Source of the DNA: Streptosporangiaceae bacterium
GTDB taxonomy: Bacteria; Actinomycetota; Actinomycetes; Streptosporangiales; Streptosporangiaceae
DNA: 64,000 bases
Direction: 5' to 3'
Assembly: GCA_019239975.1 (NCBI GenBank)
Contig: JAFAZE010000047.1
Span: 1 to 64,000 of the forward strand
The notes under the pieces are model-generated. The model worked only from the letters and a program-made list of their open reading frames with translations. It made no database searches and was not told the origin of the DNA. A program made the position numbers and the translations under genes. Of the stretch, positions 54,190-63,033 are shown piece after piece; the stretch's first letter is position 1; every line of letters starts with the position of its first letter.

Positions 54190-55181
54190 GAGACCGCGAG
54201 GCAGGCAGCCATGCCGGGGGCGCCGAGTCGCGGAGCACTTCCGCGCGCCTCGGGTACGACCTCGCGCCAGCGGTTTCCCGGCCGCCGCTGCTGCTGGCCG
54301 CGCACGGCACCCGCGACCCCGCGGGCGTCGCCGCGTTCACGGCGCTGGCGGACCGGGTCGCCACGCTCGCCGCGCCGCGCGGAACCGCGGTCGCCGGGGG
54401 TTTCATCGAGCTTTCCGAACCCCCCGTGCGCTCCGCCGTCGCCGCGCTGGCCGGCGCGTCCGGTAAGCGAATCGTGGCGGTGCCGCTCATGCTTTCGGCC
54501 GCCGGGCACGCCAAGGGCGACATTCCCGCCGCGCTGGCCAGAGAACACGCCCGGCACTCCGGCCTTACCTGGCACTACGGCCGGCCGCTGGGACCGCACC
54601 CGGTGCTGCAGGAACTGCTCGCCGTGAGGATCGCGGCGGTGACCGGCGACTTGCCGGCGCCGCCGGCGGTGCTCGTCGTGGGCCGCGGCTCCACGGACCC
54701 GGACGCCAACGCGGACGTCGTGAAAACCGCCCGGCTGTTGTGGGAGGGCAGGGACTTCCCGCTGGCCGAGACCGCCTTCGTCTCGCTCGCGCGCCCAGGC
54801 GTCGCCGAAGGCCTGGAGCGCTGCCGTCTGCTCGGCGCCCGCCAGATCGTCGTCGCCCGCTACTTCCTCTTCCCCGGTGTGCTGCCCGACCGGGTCGCGC
54901 GGCAGGCCGCCGGCTACGCGCGCGAGCACCCCGAACTGGATATACGCTGCACCGGCGTGCTAGGCGACTGCGACGAGATCGCCACCCTCGTCTACGAGCG
55001 CTACCACGAGGCGCTGTCCGGGGACATCCGCATGAACTGCGACATGTGCGTCTACCGGGCGCCGATGCCCGGTTTCGAGCACCGGGTGGGCGCCCCCCAG
55101 CACCCCCACGACCACCCCCACGACCCCGCCGCGCACCCCCACGACCCCGCGCACCCCCGCGCGCACGCCCATGCCGACTAA
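54186..55181 (+). CDS. cbiX: Sirohydrochlorin cobaltochelatase CbiX with His-rich tail
   Basis: 331 residues. Two chelatase half-domains: LLLAAHGTRDPAGVAAFTAL with the catalytic His, VPLMLSAAGHAKGDIP, and AVLVVGRGSTDPDANADV with VARYFLFPGVLPDRV. CbiX inserts cobalt into sirohydrochlorin, the first step of the early-cobalt pathway. The end has IRMNCDMCVYRAPMPGFE, then about 30 residues with ten or so histidines in PHD/HPHD repeats, a likely metal store. GTG 54186 overlaps the cobH stop (GTGA). It coexists with CobN, a late cobalt chelatase. Confidence 0.93.
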   Translation: MRDREAGSHAGGAESRSTSARLGYDLAPAVSRPPLLLAAHGTRDPAGVAAFTALADRVATLAAPRGTAVAGGFIELSEPPVRSAVAALAGASGKRIVAVPLMLSAAGHAKGDIPAALAREHARHSGLTWHYGRPLGPHPVLQELLAVRIAAVTGDLPAPPAVLVVGRGSTDPDANADVVKTARLLWEGRDFPLAETAFVSLARPGVAEGLERCRLLGARQIVVARYFLFPGVLPDRVARQAAGYAREHPELDIRCTGVLGDCDEIATLVYERYHEALSGDIRMNCDMCVYRAPMPGFEHRVGAPQHPHDHPHDPAAHPHDPAHPRAHAHAD

Positions 55182-55289
55182 CCCGCGCGTCGCCCACGCG
55201 CTGGGCGAACCCGCGCAAACCGGGCATTTCGCCCCGGGGAGACGGCGCACGACGCCGGCCTCAGTAGCAGTGCCCAGCCCAGCGCCGGT

Positions 55290-55333
55290 TTGGGCGCAAT
55301 CCGCGCTGCTATGGCAGCCCGGATTGCACCCAA
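55290..55333. repeat. TAT-loop palindrome between cbiX and bluB-cobT
   Basis: 44 bp. Left arm TTGGGCGCAATCCGCGCTGC, loop TAT, right arm its near-perfect reverse (about 19 of 21). Same family as 12699-12742 and 34568-34611. It interrupts the otherwise overlapping operon in a 209-bp gap. Confidence 0.85.
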
Positions 55334-55390
55334 AGGCGAACCCGCCGGGAGAGCAGCGGCACGTGAGGGTCGAAGCGAACGGAGGGGCTC

Positions 55391-57139
55391 ATGAGTGAGA
55401 ACGCGGCGCGGGCGCCGGGGTTTGCTTATGCGGAGCGGGAGGCCGTGTACCGGGCGATCGCGGAGCGGCGGGACGTGCGCCGCGGGTTCCTGCCGGACCC
55501 GGTGCCCGAGGAGGTGCTGCGGCGGGTGCTCGGCGCCGCGCACCAGGCGCCGTCCGTCGGGCTCTCGCAGCCGTGGGACTTCATCGTGATCACCGACAGG
55601 CCGCACCGCGAGCGGATCGCGGCGCTGGCGCGGCGAAACCGCGACGAGTACGCGAAGGACCTGCCGAACGCGAGGGCGCGCGCGTTCCGCGACCTGAAGA
55701 TCGAGTCGATCCTCGACACGCCGCTCAACATCGTCGTCACCTGCGATCCGACCCGCGGCGGACGGCATACGCTGGGACGTCGTACCCAGCCGCGCACCGC
55801 TGACTTCTCCAGCGTGCTCGCCGTCTCCAACCTGTGGCTGGCGGCCCGCGCCGAAGGCCTCGGGGTCGGCTGGGTCAGCTTCTTCGACGCGCGCGAGCTC
55901 GCCGCCGAACTCGGGCTGCCGCCGCACCTCGAGGTGATCGCCTACCTGTGCGTGGGCTACGTCAGCGAGTTCGCGGCGGAGCCGGAGCTCGCCAGCGCCG
56001 GATGGGCGAACAGGAGACCGGTTGCCTGGGCCGTGCACCACGGCTCGTTCGGCAGCCGGGGGTTTTCAGGGGAGGACGTGGTGAACCCGGTTGCCGAGGT
56101 GCTGGCCGCCATCGCGCCGCCGGACGCCGCCGCGATGGCGGCGGCGCGGGAGCGCCAGGAACGAATGACGAAGCCGAGCGGGTCGCTCGGCGCGCTCGAG
56201 GACGTGTCGGTGCGCCTGGCCGGGCTGACCGGGGAGTGCCCGCCGCCGCTGCCGGAGCCGGCCGCCGTCGCCGTGTTCGCGGGCGACCACGGCGTGCACG
56301 CGCAGGGAGTGACACCCTGGCCGCAGGAGGTGACCGCGCAGATGGTCGCGAACTTCCTGGGCGGAGGAGCGGTCGTCAACGCGTTCGCCGCGCAGGCCGG
56401 CGCGGAGGTCACCGTGGTCGACGTCGGCGTCGCCGCTGACCTCGACCCGGCGCCGGGGCTGCTGCCCCGCAAGGTCGCGAAGGGCACGGCGGATTTCACG
56501 GCGGGACCGGCGATGACGAGGCAGCAGGCCGAAGCGGCGCTCACCGCCGGTATCGAGGTCGCGCGTGACCTGGCGGGCGCCGGCAACCGGTGCCTGGTCA
56601 CCGGCGACATGGGCATCGCGAACACGACCGCCTCGGCCGCGCTGATCTGCGCGTTCACCGGCGCCGACCCGGCGGAGGCCACCGGGCGCGGCACGGGGAT
56701 CGACGCGGCGACCTACGCCAGGAAGATCGACGTGGTGTGCCGCGGGCTGGGCAGGCACCGGCCCGATCCGGCGGACCCGGTGGGCGTGCTCGGCGCGTTC
56801 GGCGGGTTCGAGCACGCGGCGCTCGCCGGGTTCATCCTGGGCGCCGCCGCGCTGCGGGTGCCGGTCGTCCTCGACGGCGTGATCGCCGGAGCCGCGGCGC
56901 TGGCCGCCGTGGCGCTCGCGCCGGACGCCGTCGCGGCGTGCTTCGCCGGCCACCGGAGCGCCGAGCCCGGTCACGCCGTCGCCCTCGAGCACCTGGGCCT
57001 GAAGCCCCTGGTCGACCTGGGCCTGCGGCTGGGGGAGGGCACCGGCGCGGTCCTCGCCCTGCCGCTGATTCAGAGCGCGGCGCGGGCGCTGCGCGACGTC
57101 GCCACGTTCGACTCCGCGGGCGTCACGGAGAAGCACTGA
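55391..57139 (+). CDS. BluB-CobT fusion: dimethylbenzimidazole synthase and phosphoribosyltransferase
   Basis: 582 residues. Residues 1-215 are BluB (nitroreductase-like fold: YRAIAERRDVRRGFLPDPVPEEVLRRVL, HQAPSVGLSQPWDFIVI, VGWVSFFDARELAAELGLP), which makes 5,6-dimethylbenzimidazole from FMNH2 with oxygen. Residues about 225-575 are CobT (TKPSGSLGALEDVSVRLAG, VFAGDHGVHAQGVTPWPQEVT, TGDMGIANTTASAAL, catalytic Glu in EPGHAVALEHLGL), which activates it to the ribazole phosphate. The fusion passes the lower ligand directly between them. ATG 55391 follows CGGAGGGG. The stop lies in the first unit of a 14-nt array. Confidence 0.95.
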   Translation: MSENAARAPGFAYAEREAVYRAIAERRDVRRGFLPDPVPEEVLRRVLGAAHQAPSVGLSQPWDFIVITDRPHRERIAALARRNRDEYAKDLPNARARAFRDLKIESILDTPLNIVVTCDPTRGGRHTLGRRTQPRTADFSSVLAVSNLWLAARAEGLGVGWVSFFDARELAAELGLPPHLEVIAYLCVGYVSEFAAEPELASAGWANRRPVAWAVHHGSFGSRGFSGEDVVNPVAEVLAAIAPPDAAAMAAARERQERMTKPSGSLGALEDVSVRLAGLTGECPPPLPEPAAVAVFAGDHGVHAQGVTPWPQEVTAQMVANFLGGGAVVNAFAAQAGAEVTVVDVGVAADLDPAPGLLPRKVAKGTADFTAGPAMTRQQAEAALTAGIEVARDLAGAGNRCLVTGDMGIANTTASAALICAFTGADPAEATGRGTGIDAATYARKIDVVCRGLGRHRPDPADPVGVLGAFGGFEHAALAGFILGAAALRVPVVLDGVIAGAAALAAVALAPDAVAACFAGHRSAEPGHAVALEHLGLKPLVDLGLRLGEGTGAVLALPLIQSAARALRDVATFDSAGVTEKH

Positions 57140-57251
57140 CGGGGAAGCACTGACGGGGAAGCGCTGATGGGCAAGCGCTGACCCGGGAGCGCTGACCCCC
57201 GGGTGCTGACTGGGAAGCCCCGGGTGCTGACTGGGAAGCACTGACAAGGAC
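57133..57251. repeat. 14-nt tandem array starting at the bluB-cobT stop
   Basis: About eight imperfect 14-nt units (GCACTGACGGGGAA and variants), each with a TGA, with one short interruption at 57217-57223. The first TGA is the stop of bluB-cobT. It fills nearly the whole gap before the cysG-like gene. Confidence 0.9.
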
Positions 57252-57280
57252 TGACGGACGATCGCTGAGGGAGGGCGCTG

Positions 57281-58597
57281 ATGGCTGCCGCGGACGACCA
57301 GCCGTATCTGCTCGGGCTGCGCCTGCGCGGGCGCCTGGTCATGGTGGCCGGCGGGGGAGCGGTGGCGTCCCGCCGGGTACCCGCGCTGCTCGCGGCCGGC
57401 GCCGTGGTGCGCGTCGTGTCGCCGGAGGTCACCGCCTCGCTCGAGGACCTCGCGACGGCGGGGCAGATCCGCTGGCTGGCGCGCGGCTACGCGCCCGGGG
57501 ACTGCGCCGGTGCGTGGCTGGCCTGCGCGTGCGGGCCCGCCGAGGTGAACGCGGCGGTCGCCGACGAGGCGGAGTCGCTGCGGATCTGGTGCGTCCGCGC
57601 CGACGACGCCGCCGCGTCGGCCGCGTGGACGCCGGCGTCCGGGAGCGCCGGCGAGGTGCGGGTCGGCGTGCTCAGCGGTGACCCACGGCGCAGCGCGCGG
57701 ATCAGGGACGCGATCGTCGGCGGACTGCGGTCGGGAACGCTCGGCGCGCGTCACACCAGGCGGCGGCGCACGGGCGTGGTGCTGATCGGCGGCGGCCCCG
57801 GCGATCCCGGGCTCATCACGGTCCGCGGCCGGCAGCTTCTGGCCGAGGCCGACGTGGTGATAACCGACCGGCTTGCGCCCCGGTCGCTCCTGGACGAGCT
57901 GCCCCCGGACGTGCAGATCATCGACGCCGCCAAGATTCCCTACGGCCGCTCCATGGCCCAGGAGGCGATCAACGAGGCGCTCGTCGCGCACGCCCGGGCG
58001 GGACGGTTCGTGGTGCGGCTGAAGGGCGGGGACCCGTTCGTGTTCGGGCGCGGCGCCGAGGAGATGCTCGCCTGCCTGCGGGCCGGCGTCCCGGTGACGG
58101 TCGTGCCCGGCGTGAGCAGCGCGGTGGGCGTTCCGACGGCCGCGGGGATACCGGTGACGCACCGCGGGGCCGCCCAGGAATTTCATGTTGTGTCCGTACA
58201 TGTACCGCCGGGCGACGAGCGGTCTACTGTTGACTGGGAATCACTCGGGCGCGGTACCGGGACGCTGGTGCTGCTGATGGCCGTCGACCGCATCGGTGCG
58301 GTCGCCGAAGCCCTGATGCGGTACTTCAGGCCCGCAAGTACTCCCGTTTCCGTGATCGCGGACGGTACCATGCCCACGCAGCGCACAATCTACTCAACGC
58401 TGGAAAACGTCGAGAGGCGAGTGGCCGAGGAGGGCATCCGGCCTCCGGCCGTGGTGGTCGTGGGCGACGTCGTGACCATCGCGGCCGAGCTGGCCGGGCT
58501 TGCGCGGGAGGCAGGGCTCGCGGATCCGGGACGTCTAGATCCCGCGAACCCGGCTCCGAGAGGCCCCGGCACGCCGCTTTCCCCTCGCGAACAATAG
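57281..58597 (+). CDS. cysG: CysG-type precorrin-2 dehydrogenase / uroporphyrinogen-III methyltransferase
   Basis: 438 residues. Residues 1-150 resemble the siroheme-synthase N-domain (LGLRLRGRLVMVAGGGAVASRRVPALLAAGA, with the NAD site). Residues 165-400 are SUMT/CobA (VVLIGGGPGDPGLITVRGRQLL, YGRSMAQEAINEALVAHA, RLKGGDPFVFGRGAEEML, VPGVSSAVGVPTAAGIPVTHRG). It makes precorrin-2 and sirohydrochlorin, the substrate of CbiX. The ferrochelatase residues are not clear, so CbiX may do the metal step. The C-terminal 25 residues are Pro/Arg-rich. It is the last cob gene before the GTPase pair, only 14 nt away. Confidence 0.93.
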   Translation: MAAADDQPYLLGLRLRGRLVMVAGGGAVASRRVPALLAAGAVVRVVSPEVTASLEDLATAGQIRWLARGYAPGDCAGAWLACACGPAEVNAAVADEAESLRIWCVRADDAAASAAWTPASGSAGEVRVGVLSGDPRRSARIRDAIVGGLRSGTLGARHTRRRRTGVVLIGGGPGDPGLITVRGRQLLAEADVVITDRLAPRSLLDELPPDVQIIDAAKIPYGRSMAQEAINEALVAHARAGRFVVRLKGGDPFVFGRGAEEMLACLRAGVPVTVVPGVSSAVGVPTAAGIPVTHRGAAQEFHVVSVHVPPGDERSTVDWESLGRGTGTLVLLMAVDRIGAVAEALMRYFRPASTPVSVIADGTMPTQRTIYSTLENVERRVAEEGIRPPAVVVVGDVVTIAAELAGLAREAGLADPGRLDPANPAPRGPGTPLSPREQ

Positions 58598-58611
58598 ACC
58601 AGGCGGGAACG

Positions 58612-60828
58612 ATGGAACCAAAGGGCGTGGCGGCTTCGCCGCTGCCCGGACAGAACGTTGCCAATGCCGCAGCCGCGACAGATATGGTCAATTCCGTGAC
58701 AGCGTCTGGTGGCGATTCAGTGCCGGACCGTGGTGCCGGCATCCCTCACGGAGGGAATGTAGAGGACGTGGCCGACGTCCCCCCGAGCGAGGTTGCTGAC
58801 GACGAAGCAGGCGCCGCGGAAAACGCGGCAACTGAAGAAGACGGTGGTAACGGCGATCCGGATGGCGGCGCTGAAGTAGAGGCGCGGCCCGCCGAACCCG
58901 GGCCGGGACCGGTAGCCGAACCCGGGCCGGGACCGGTAGCGGCACCGCCGAGGGCGGTGCCACGGGTCCGGGTCGACGCGCGGCTGCTGGAGGCGACTCT
59001 GCTCAACCTGCGCAAGCGGATCGCCGCCATCCCGCTCGTTTTCGAGCTGCCCGGCGCCGATGAGGTGACAGCCGAGCGGGCCAAGCTGCTCAGCCAGATC
59101 GACGATTACCTGCTGCCGCGGGTGCGCCAGTCGGCGGCGCCGGTGCTGGTGGCGCTCGTCGGCTCCACGGGCGCCGGAAAGTCGACGCTGGTGAACAGCA
59201 TCGTCGGCAGCCAGGTGAGCGTGACCGGCGTGCGCCGGCCGACGACCAACTCGCCGGTGCTCGCCTGCCATCCCGAAGACATCGAATGGTTCGCCGAGAA
59301 CATGTTCCTGCCCACGCTGCCGCGGGTGCGCCAGGAGGGCCTGGCCCGGCCGGGACGGGACGGGCTGCTCGTCCTCGCGGCGAGCGAGGGGATGCCCAAG
59401 GGCATCGCGCTGCTCGACACGCCGGACATCGACTCGGTGGTCCGCGCGCACCACGAGTTCGCCTACCAGTTCCTCGACGCGTCCGACCTGTGGCTGTTCA
59501 TGACCAGCGCGGGCCGCTACGCGGACGCGCCCGTCTGGGAGATCCTGCAGCACGCGCGGGAACGCGGCGCGGCGCTGGGCGTCGTGCTGTCGCGAGTGCC
59601 GCCAAGCCACCGGACGGAACTGGTCGATCACTTCACGGCCATGCTGGACGCCAACGGGATCTCCGCCACGGACCGTTTCGTGATCCAGGAGACCGGGATC
59701 GTGGACGGCATGCTGCCGACCGAGGTATTCGAGCCGATCCGCGACTGGCTCGCGGACACAGCGCAGCGCACCGACCGCCGCGTCGCGGTGCTCACCCAGA
59801 CGATGTCCGGCGTCCTCGACACGTTCAAGATCAGGGTGCCGAAGCTGGCGGCTCACGTCGACGCGCAGGTCGCGCTGCGCGCGAAGCTCCGGCGAGACGC
59901 CGAGGACGCGTACCGGCGGGCGCTCGCCGACTTCGACGGCGGAACACGGAAGGGTTCGCTGCTCAGCGGCGAGATCACCGCCCGCTGGCAGGACTACGCG
60001 GTCAGCGGCGAACTCGGCGCCGCGCTGCGTTCCCGGCGGGTGCCCCGTAAGGGAAGGCGCGCCCGCCGCGGCCAGGTCATGCGGGGACAGGGCGTGACCC
60101 GCACCGCGGCGCTCGACTCGTCGGTGCGCTCTGCCCTGGAATCGCTCGTGGTGTCGGTCGCGGACCGTGCCGCGGAACAGGTTGCCGCCCGCTGGCGCGC
60201 GGACCCGGCCGGCGCGGCCCTCCTGATACACGCCGCGGCCGTGCGCGCCGAGGGGGAGCGCGCGGAGCAGGTCTTCGAATCGGCCTTCGGCCCCGACAGC
60301 CACGCCGCGCAGGCGCGGGCGGCGGAACAGCACGGCGCGAACATTGACCGCTCGTCGCCCGACTTGCCGCCCCGCGTCGCCCGGGCGGTCAGCGCGTGGC
60401 AGGATCACCTGATGCGGCTTGTACAGGCGGAGAACACGGCGAAACGGGGCGGCGGCCGCCCTGATTACGAAAGCGAACCGCTGAGCCTGGTCACGCTCAT
60501 CGCGATGCTCGGCGAGGGGACGGAGCGGACGGAGCGGACTGAGGGGACCGGGGGGACGGAACGGTCCCAGCCCGCGGCGGAGACCGGTGGCGCGCCCGAC
60601 TCCGACATCATCACCGTGCCCCACGATCTGCTGACCTCCGTGTTCGGCACGGTCGAGCTGGCGGAGATCACCGCGCGGGCCCGCGCGGACCTGCTGGAAC
60701 GCGTCCGGCTGCTGCTGGACGAGGAACTGCTCCGCTTCGTGGAGGTGATCGATTCCGCCGGGCCGGTCGACGAGGTCGCGGCGGTCCGCCTCTACCAGGC
60801 CGAGTACTCGCTGGAGGCGGCGCGGTGA
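58612..60828 (+). CDS. Dynamin-like GTPase, soluble partner
   Basis: 738 residues. An acidic, Ala/Glu/Gly-rich N-terminal 110 residues (with an EPGPGPVA repeat) precede a GTPase domain: P-loop VGSTGAGKSTLVNSIVG (about 183-199), switch-region Thr in RRPTTNSPVL, and LLDTPDIDS (G3). Long helical segments follow (ALRAKLRRDAEDAYRRALADF, AEQVAARWRADPAG), as in bacterial dynamins and YfjP-type GTPases. No membrane helix is evident. The next gene overlaps by 4 nt. The pair layout recalls DynA/DynB of Streptomyces, which support sporulation septation, but I cannot prove this. It starts 14 nt after the cysG-like gene. Confidence 0.8.
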   Translation: MEPKGVAASPLPGQNVANAAAATDMVNSVTASGGDSVPDRGAGIPHGGNVEDVADVPPSEVADDEAGAAENAATEEDGGNGDPDGGAEVEARPAEPGPGPVAEPGPGPVAAPPRAVPRVRVDARLLEATLLNLRKRIAAIPLVFELPGADEVTAERAKLLSQIDDYLLPRVRQSAAPVLVALVGSTGAGKSTLVNSIVGSQVSVTGVRRPTTNSPVLACHPEDIEWFAENMFLPTLPRVRQEGLARPGRDGLLVLAASEGMPKGIALLDTPDIDSVVRAHHEFAYQFLDASDLWLFMTSAGRYADAPVWEILQHARERGAALGVVLSRVPPSHRTELVDHFTAMLDANGISATDRFVIQETGIVDGMLPTEVFEPIRDWLADTAQRTDRRVAVLTQTMSGVLDTFKIRVPKLAAHVDAQVALRAKLRRDAEDAYRRALADFDGGTRKGSLLSGEITARWQDYAVSGELGAALRSRRVPRKGRRARRGQVMRGQGVTRTAALDSSVRSALESLVVSVADRAAEQVAARWRADPAGAALLIHAAAVRAEGERAEQVFESAFGPDSHAAQARAAEQHGANIDRSSPDLPPRVARAVSAWQDHLMRLVQAENTAKRGGGRPDYESEPLSLVTLIAMLGEGTERTERTEGTGGTERSQPAAETGGAPDSDIITVPHDLLTSVFGTVELAEITARARADLLERVRLLLDEELLRFVEVIDSAGPVDEVAAVRLYQAEYSLEAAR

Positions 60829-63017
60829 CCACGGAAGCGATGAGTACGCCCGCGGCGGTGGCCCCGCACCCCCTGCCCGGGGCGGGCATGCCCCAGATGA
60901 ACCTGCCCGCCCGGCTCGACGCGCTCGCCCAGATCGTGCGCATCGGCAGCACCAGAATCACCCGCGATGGGCGCACCGGCGGGTTCAGCCCCGAGCTGAT
61001 CAGCGACTCGGAGGCGCTGCTGCGACGGGCCGGCGAGCGGCTCCGGCTGTCCGCGTCGCACACCGTGGTCGCGCTGGCCGGCGGGACGGGCAGCGGCAAG
61101 TCGTCGCTGTTCAACGCCCTCTCCGGGGCGAACTTCTCCCCGGCGGGCGTGACCAGGCCGACCACCCGGCACGTGCACGCTTGCGTGTGGGGCATGCAGG
61201 GCGCGGCGCCGCTGCTCGACTGGCTCGGCGTCCAGCGCCGCCACCGGTACGGCCGGGCGAGCGCGCTCGACGCGGGCGAGGCGGCGCTGACCGGGCTGCT
61301 CCTGCTCGATCTCCCCGACCACGACTCGGTGGTCACGGCGTCGATGGCGGCGGTTGACCGGCTGAGCAAGCTCGCCGACATGCTGATCTGGGTCCTTGAC
61401 CCGCAGAAATACGCCGACGCTGCCGTGCACCGCCGCTACCTGATCCCGCTGGCCGGGCACGCCAGCGTGATCACCGTGGTGCTCAACCAGATCGACCTGC
61501 TCTCCCCGGACCAGATATCCGACTGCGAGTCGGACCTGCGCAGGCTGCTGGATTCCGAGGGTCTCGCCGACACCCACCTGCTCCCGGTGTCCGCGCGGAC
61601 CGGCGCCGGGCTCGACGAACTGCGGGCGGTGCTCGTCAAGGCGGTCTCCGCCCGCCAGGCCGCGAGCGAGCGGATCGCGGCCGACATCGACGCGGTGCTC
61701 GGCGGCTTCGCCGTACACGCCGCCCGGCCGGCGGCTCCCGGCCGGGAGCAGGCCGAGGCGGTCACCCCGGATCCCGGCATGTTCCCCGCGCCGGCCGGCC
61801 GTGACGGTCACGCCGCCGCCGCCGACGGCGCGGACGCCGCCGACTCCGCGGACTCCGCGGACGGCGAGATCCCCGGCGCGGTCGCGGGCTCGATGACCGG
61901 TGTGGCGGCTGCCGGGCACGCCGCGGAACAGGATCCGGCACCTGCGAGCCCGCCGTGGGAGTCGGCGCGCCCGCCGTGGGAAGATGCGGCCCTCGACGGT
62001 ACCGGCGGCGCCGACGGGACCGACGCCATCGATGGTGCTGGCGGTGCCGGCGACAGCGCCGGCGGGGACGGCGAGCCAGCCGAGGCCTGGGCCGGTGACC
62101 GGGGCGGCGACGCCGTGTGGGAGACGGCGCAGGATCACCGCGCTTCCGCCCCGTCGCGGCCGCCGTGGGATGACGCCACCCTGGACGGCGGGCACCAGGA
62201 CACCGCCGAGCCGGACCCGGTGGCCAGCGTTCCCCCGGGCCCGGCGGCCAAGCTCACCGAGGCGTTCGCGCGGGCGGCCGGGCTGTCCGCGGTGACCGAC
62301 GCCCTGCAGGCGATGCGGGAGGCGCAGGCGGTCCGCTATGTTGAGTGGCCGCTGGCCAGGCTGGCCCGCTGGCGGCATGGCCGTGACCCGGTGCGGGGAC
62401 TGCGTGCGTCCGGCGCGGATCGTGACGCCCGGTCCATCGCGGCCGCGGTCGCCGGGCAGGCCCAGCAGTCCGATATCGACAACGCGATCACTGTCTTCGC
62501 CGACGAGGTGGGCGGCCCGCTGCCGGAGCCCTGGTCGCGTACGGTACGGGATGCCGCCAGGTCCGGTACGGCCGACGCCAGGGCCGCGCTTGGCGCGGCG
62601 GTACGCGAAGCCCTGCCGTCGGGTGCCGGCATGACCGGCTGGTGGCGGCTGATCCGGTTCTGGCAGTGGCTGCTCATCGCCCTGGCCGTCGCCGGGCTCG
62701 CGTGGATCGGCGTGATCGCGGCGCTCGCCGGGCACAAGCACTCGTCGGCGCTGGTGAGCGACTCCTCGCTGATTCCGTGGCTGGCGGTCATGGTGGTGGC
62801 GATCCTGCTACTCGGCTGGCTGACCTCGTCCGGCTGCCAGAACATGGTGCTCCTGGCGGCCGACCGGGAGCGGGACAAGGCCGATCAGCTGATGCAGGCC
62901 AGGGTCGGCGAGGTCGCGCGCGACCTCGTGCTGCTTCCGGCCGGCCGGGAGATCGCCGAATACGAGCGGTTCCGGCGCGAACTCGCCATCGCCCGCGGCG
63001 GCAACCACCCGGCCTGA
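60825..63017 (+). CDS. Dynamin-like GTPase, membrane-anchored partner
   Basis: 730 residues. GTPase domain: P-loop GGTGSGKSSLFNALSG (86-101), TRPTTRHVHACVWG, LLDLPDHDSV (G3) and NQIDLLSPDQ (G4). A long acidic, Asp/Ala/Gly-rich stretch (about 310-470, with repeated PPWE/PPWDDA) follows. Two membrane helices lie near the end (about 607-632 and 646-668), joined by a short loop, then a charged tail. GTG 60825 overlaps the upstream stop (GTGA). The arrangement of one soluble and one membrane partner is typical of paired bacterial dynamins that shape or fuse membranes. Confidence 0.82.
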   Translation: MTTEAMSTPAAVAPHPLPGAGMPQMNLPARLDALAQIVRIGSTRITRDGRTGGFSPELISDSEALLRRAGERLRLSASHTVVALAGGTGSGKSSLFNALSGANFSPAGVTRPTTRHVHACVWGMQGAAPLLDWLGVQRRHRYGRASALDAGEAALTGLLLLDLPDHDSVVTASMAAVDRLSKLADMLIWVLDPQKYADAAVHRRYLIPLAGHASVITVVLNQIDLLSPDQISDCESDLRRLLDSEGLADTHLLPVSARTGAGLDELRAVLVKAVSARQAASERIAADIDAVLGGFAVHAARPAAPGREQAEAVTPDPGMFPAPAGRDGHAAAADGADAADSADSADGEIPGAVAGSMTGVAAAGHAAEQDPAPASPPWESARPPWEDAALDGTGGADGTDAIDGAGGAGDSAGGDGEPAEAWAGDRGGDAVWETAQDHRASAPSRPPWDDATLDGGHQDTAEPDPVASVPPGPAAKLTEAFARAAGLSAVTDALQAMREAQAVRYVEWPLARLARWRHGRDPVRGLRASGADRDARSIAAAVAGQAQQSDIDNAITVFADEVGGPLPEPWSRTVRDAARSGTADARAALGAAVREALPSGAGMTGWWRLIRFWQWLLIALAVAGLAWIGVIAALAGHKHSSALVSDSSLIPWLAVMVVAILLLGWLTSSGCQNMVLLAADRERDKADQLMQARVGEVARDLVLLPAGREIAEYERFRRELAIARGGNHPA

Positions 63018-63033
63018 ACCGGCCTGAGAACGG

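Noticed and set aside
57133-57251. Possible CRISPR array
   Set aside because: Units are contiguous 14-mers without spacers and with internal variation, and no cas gene is present in the window.
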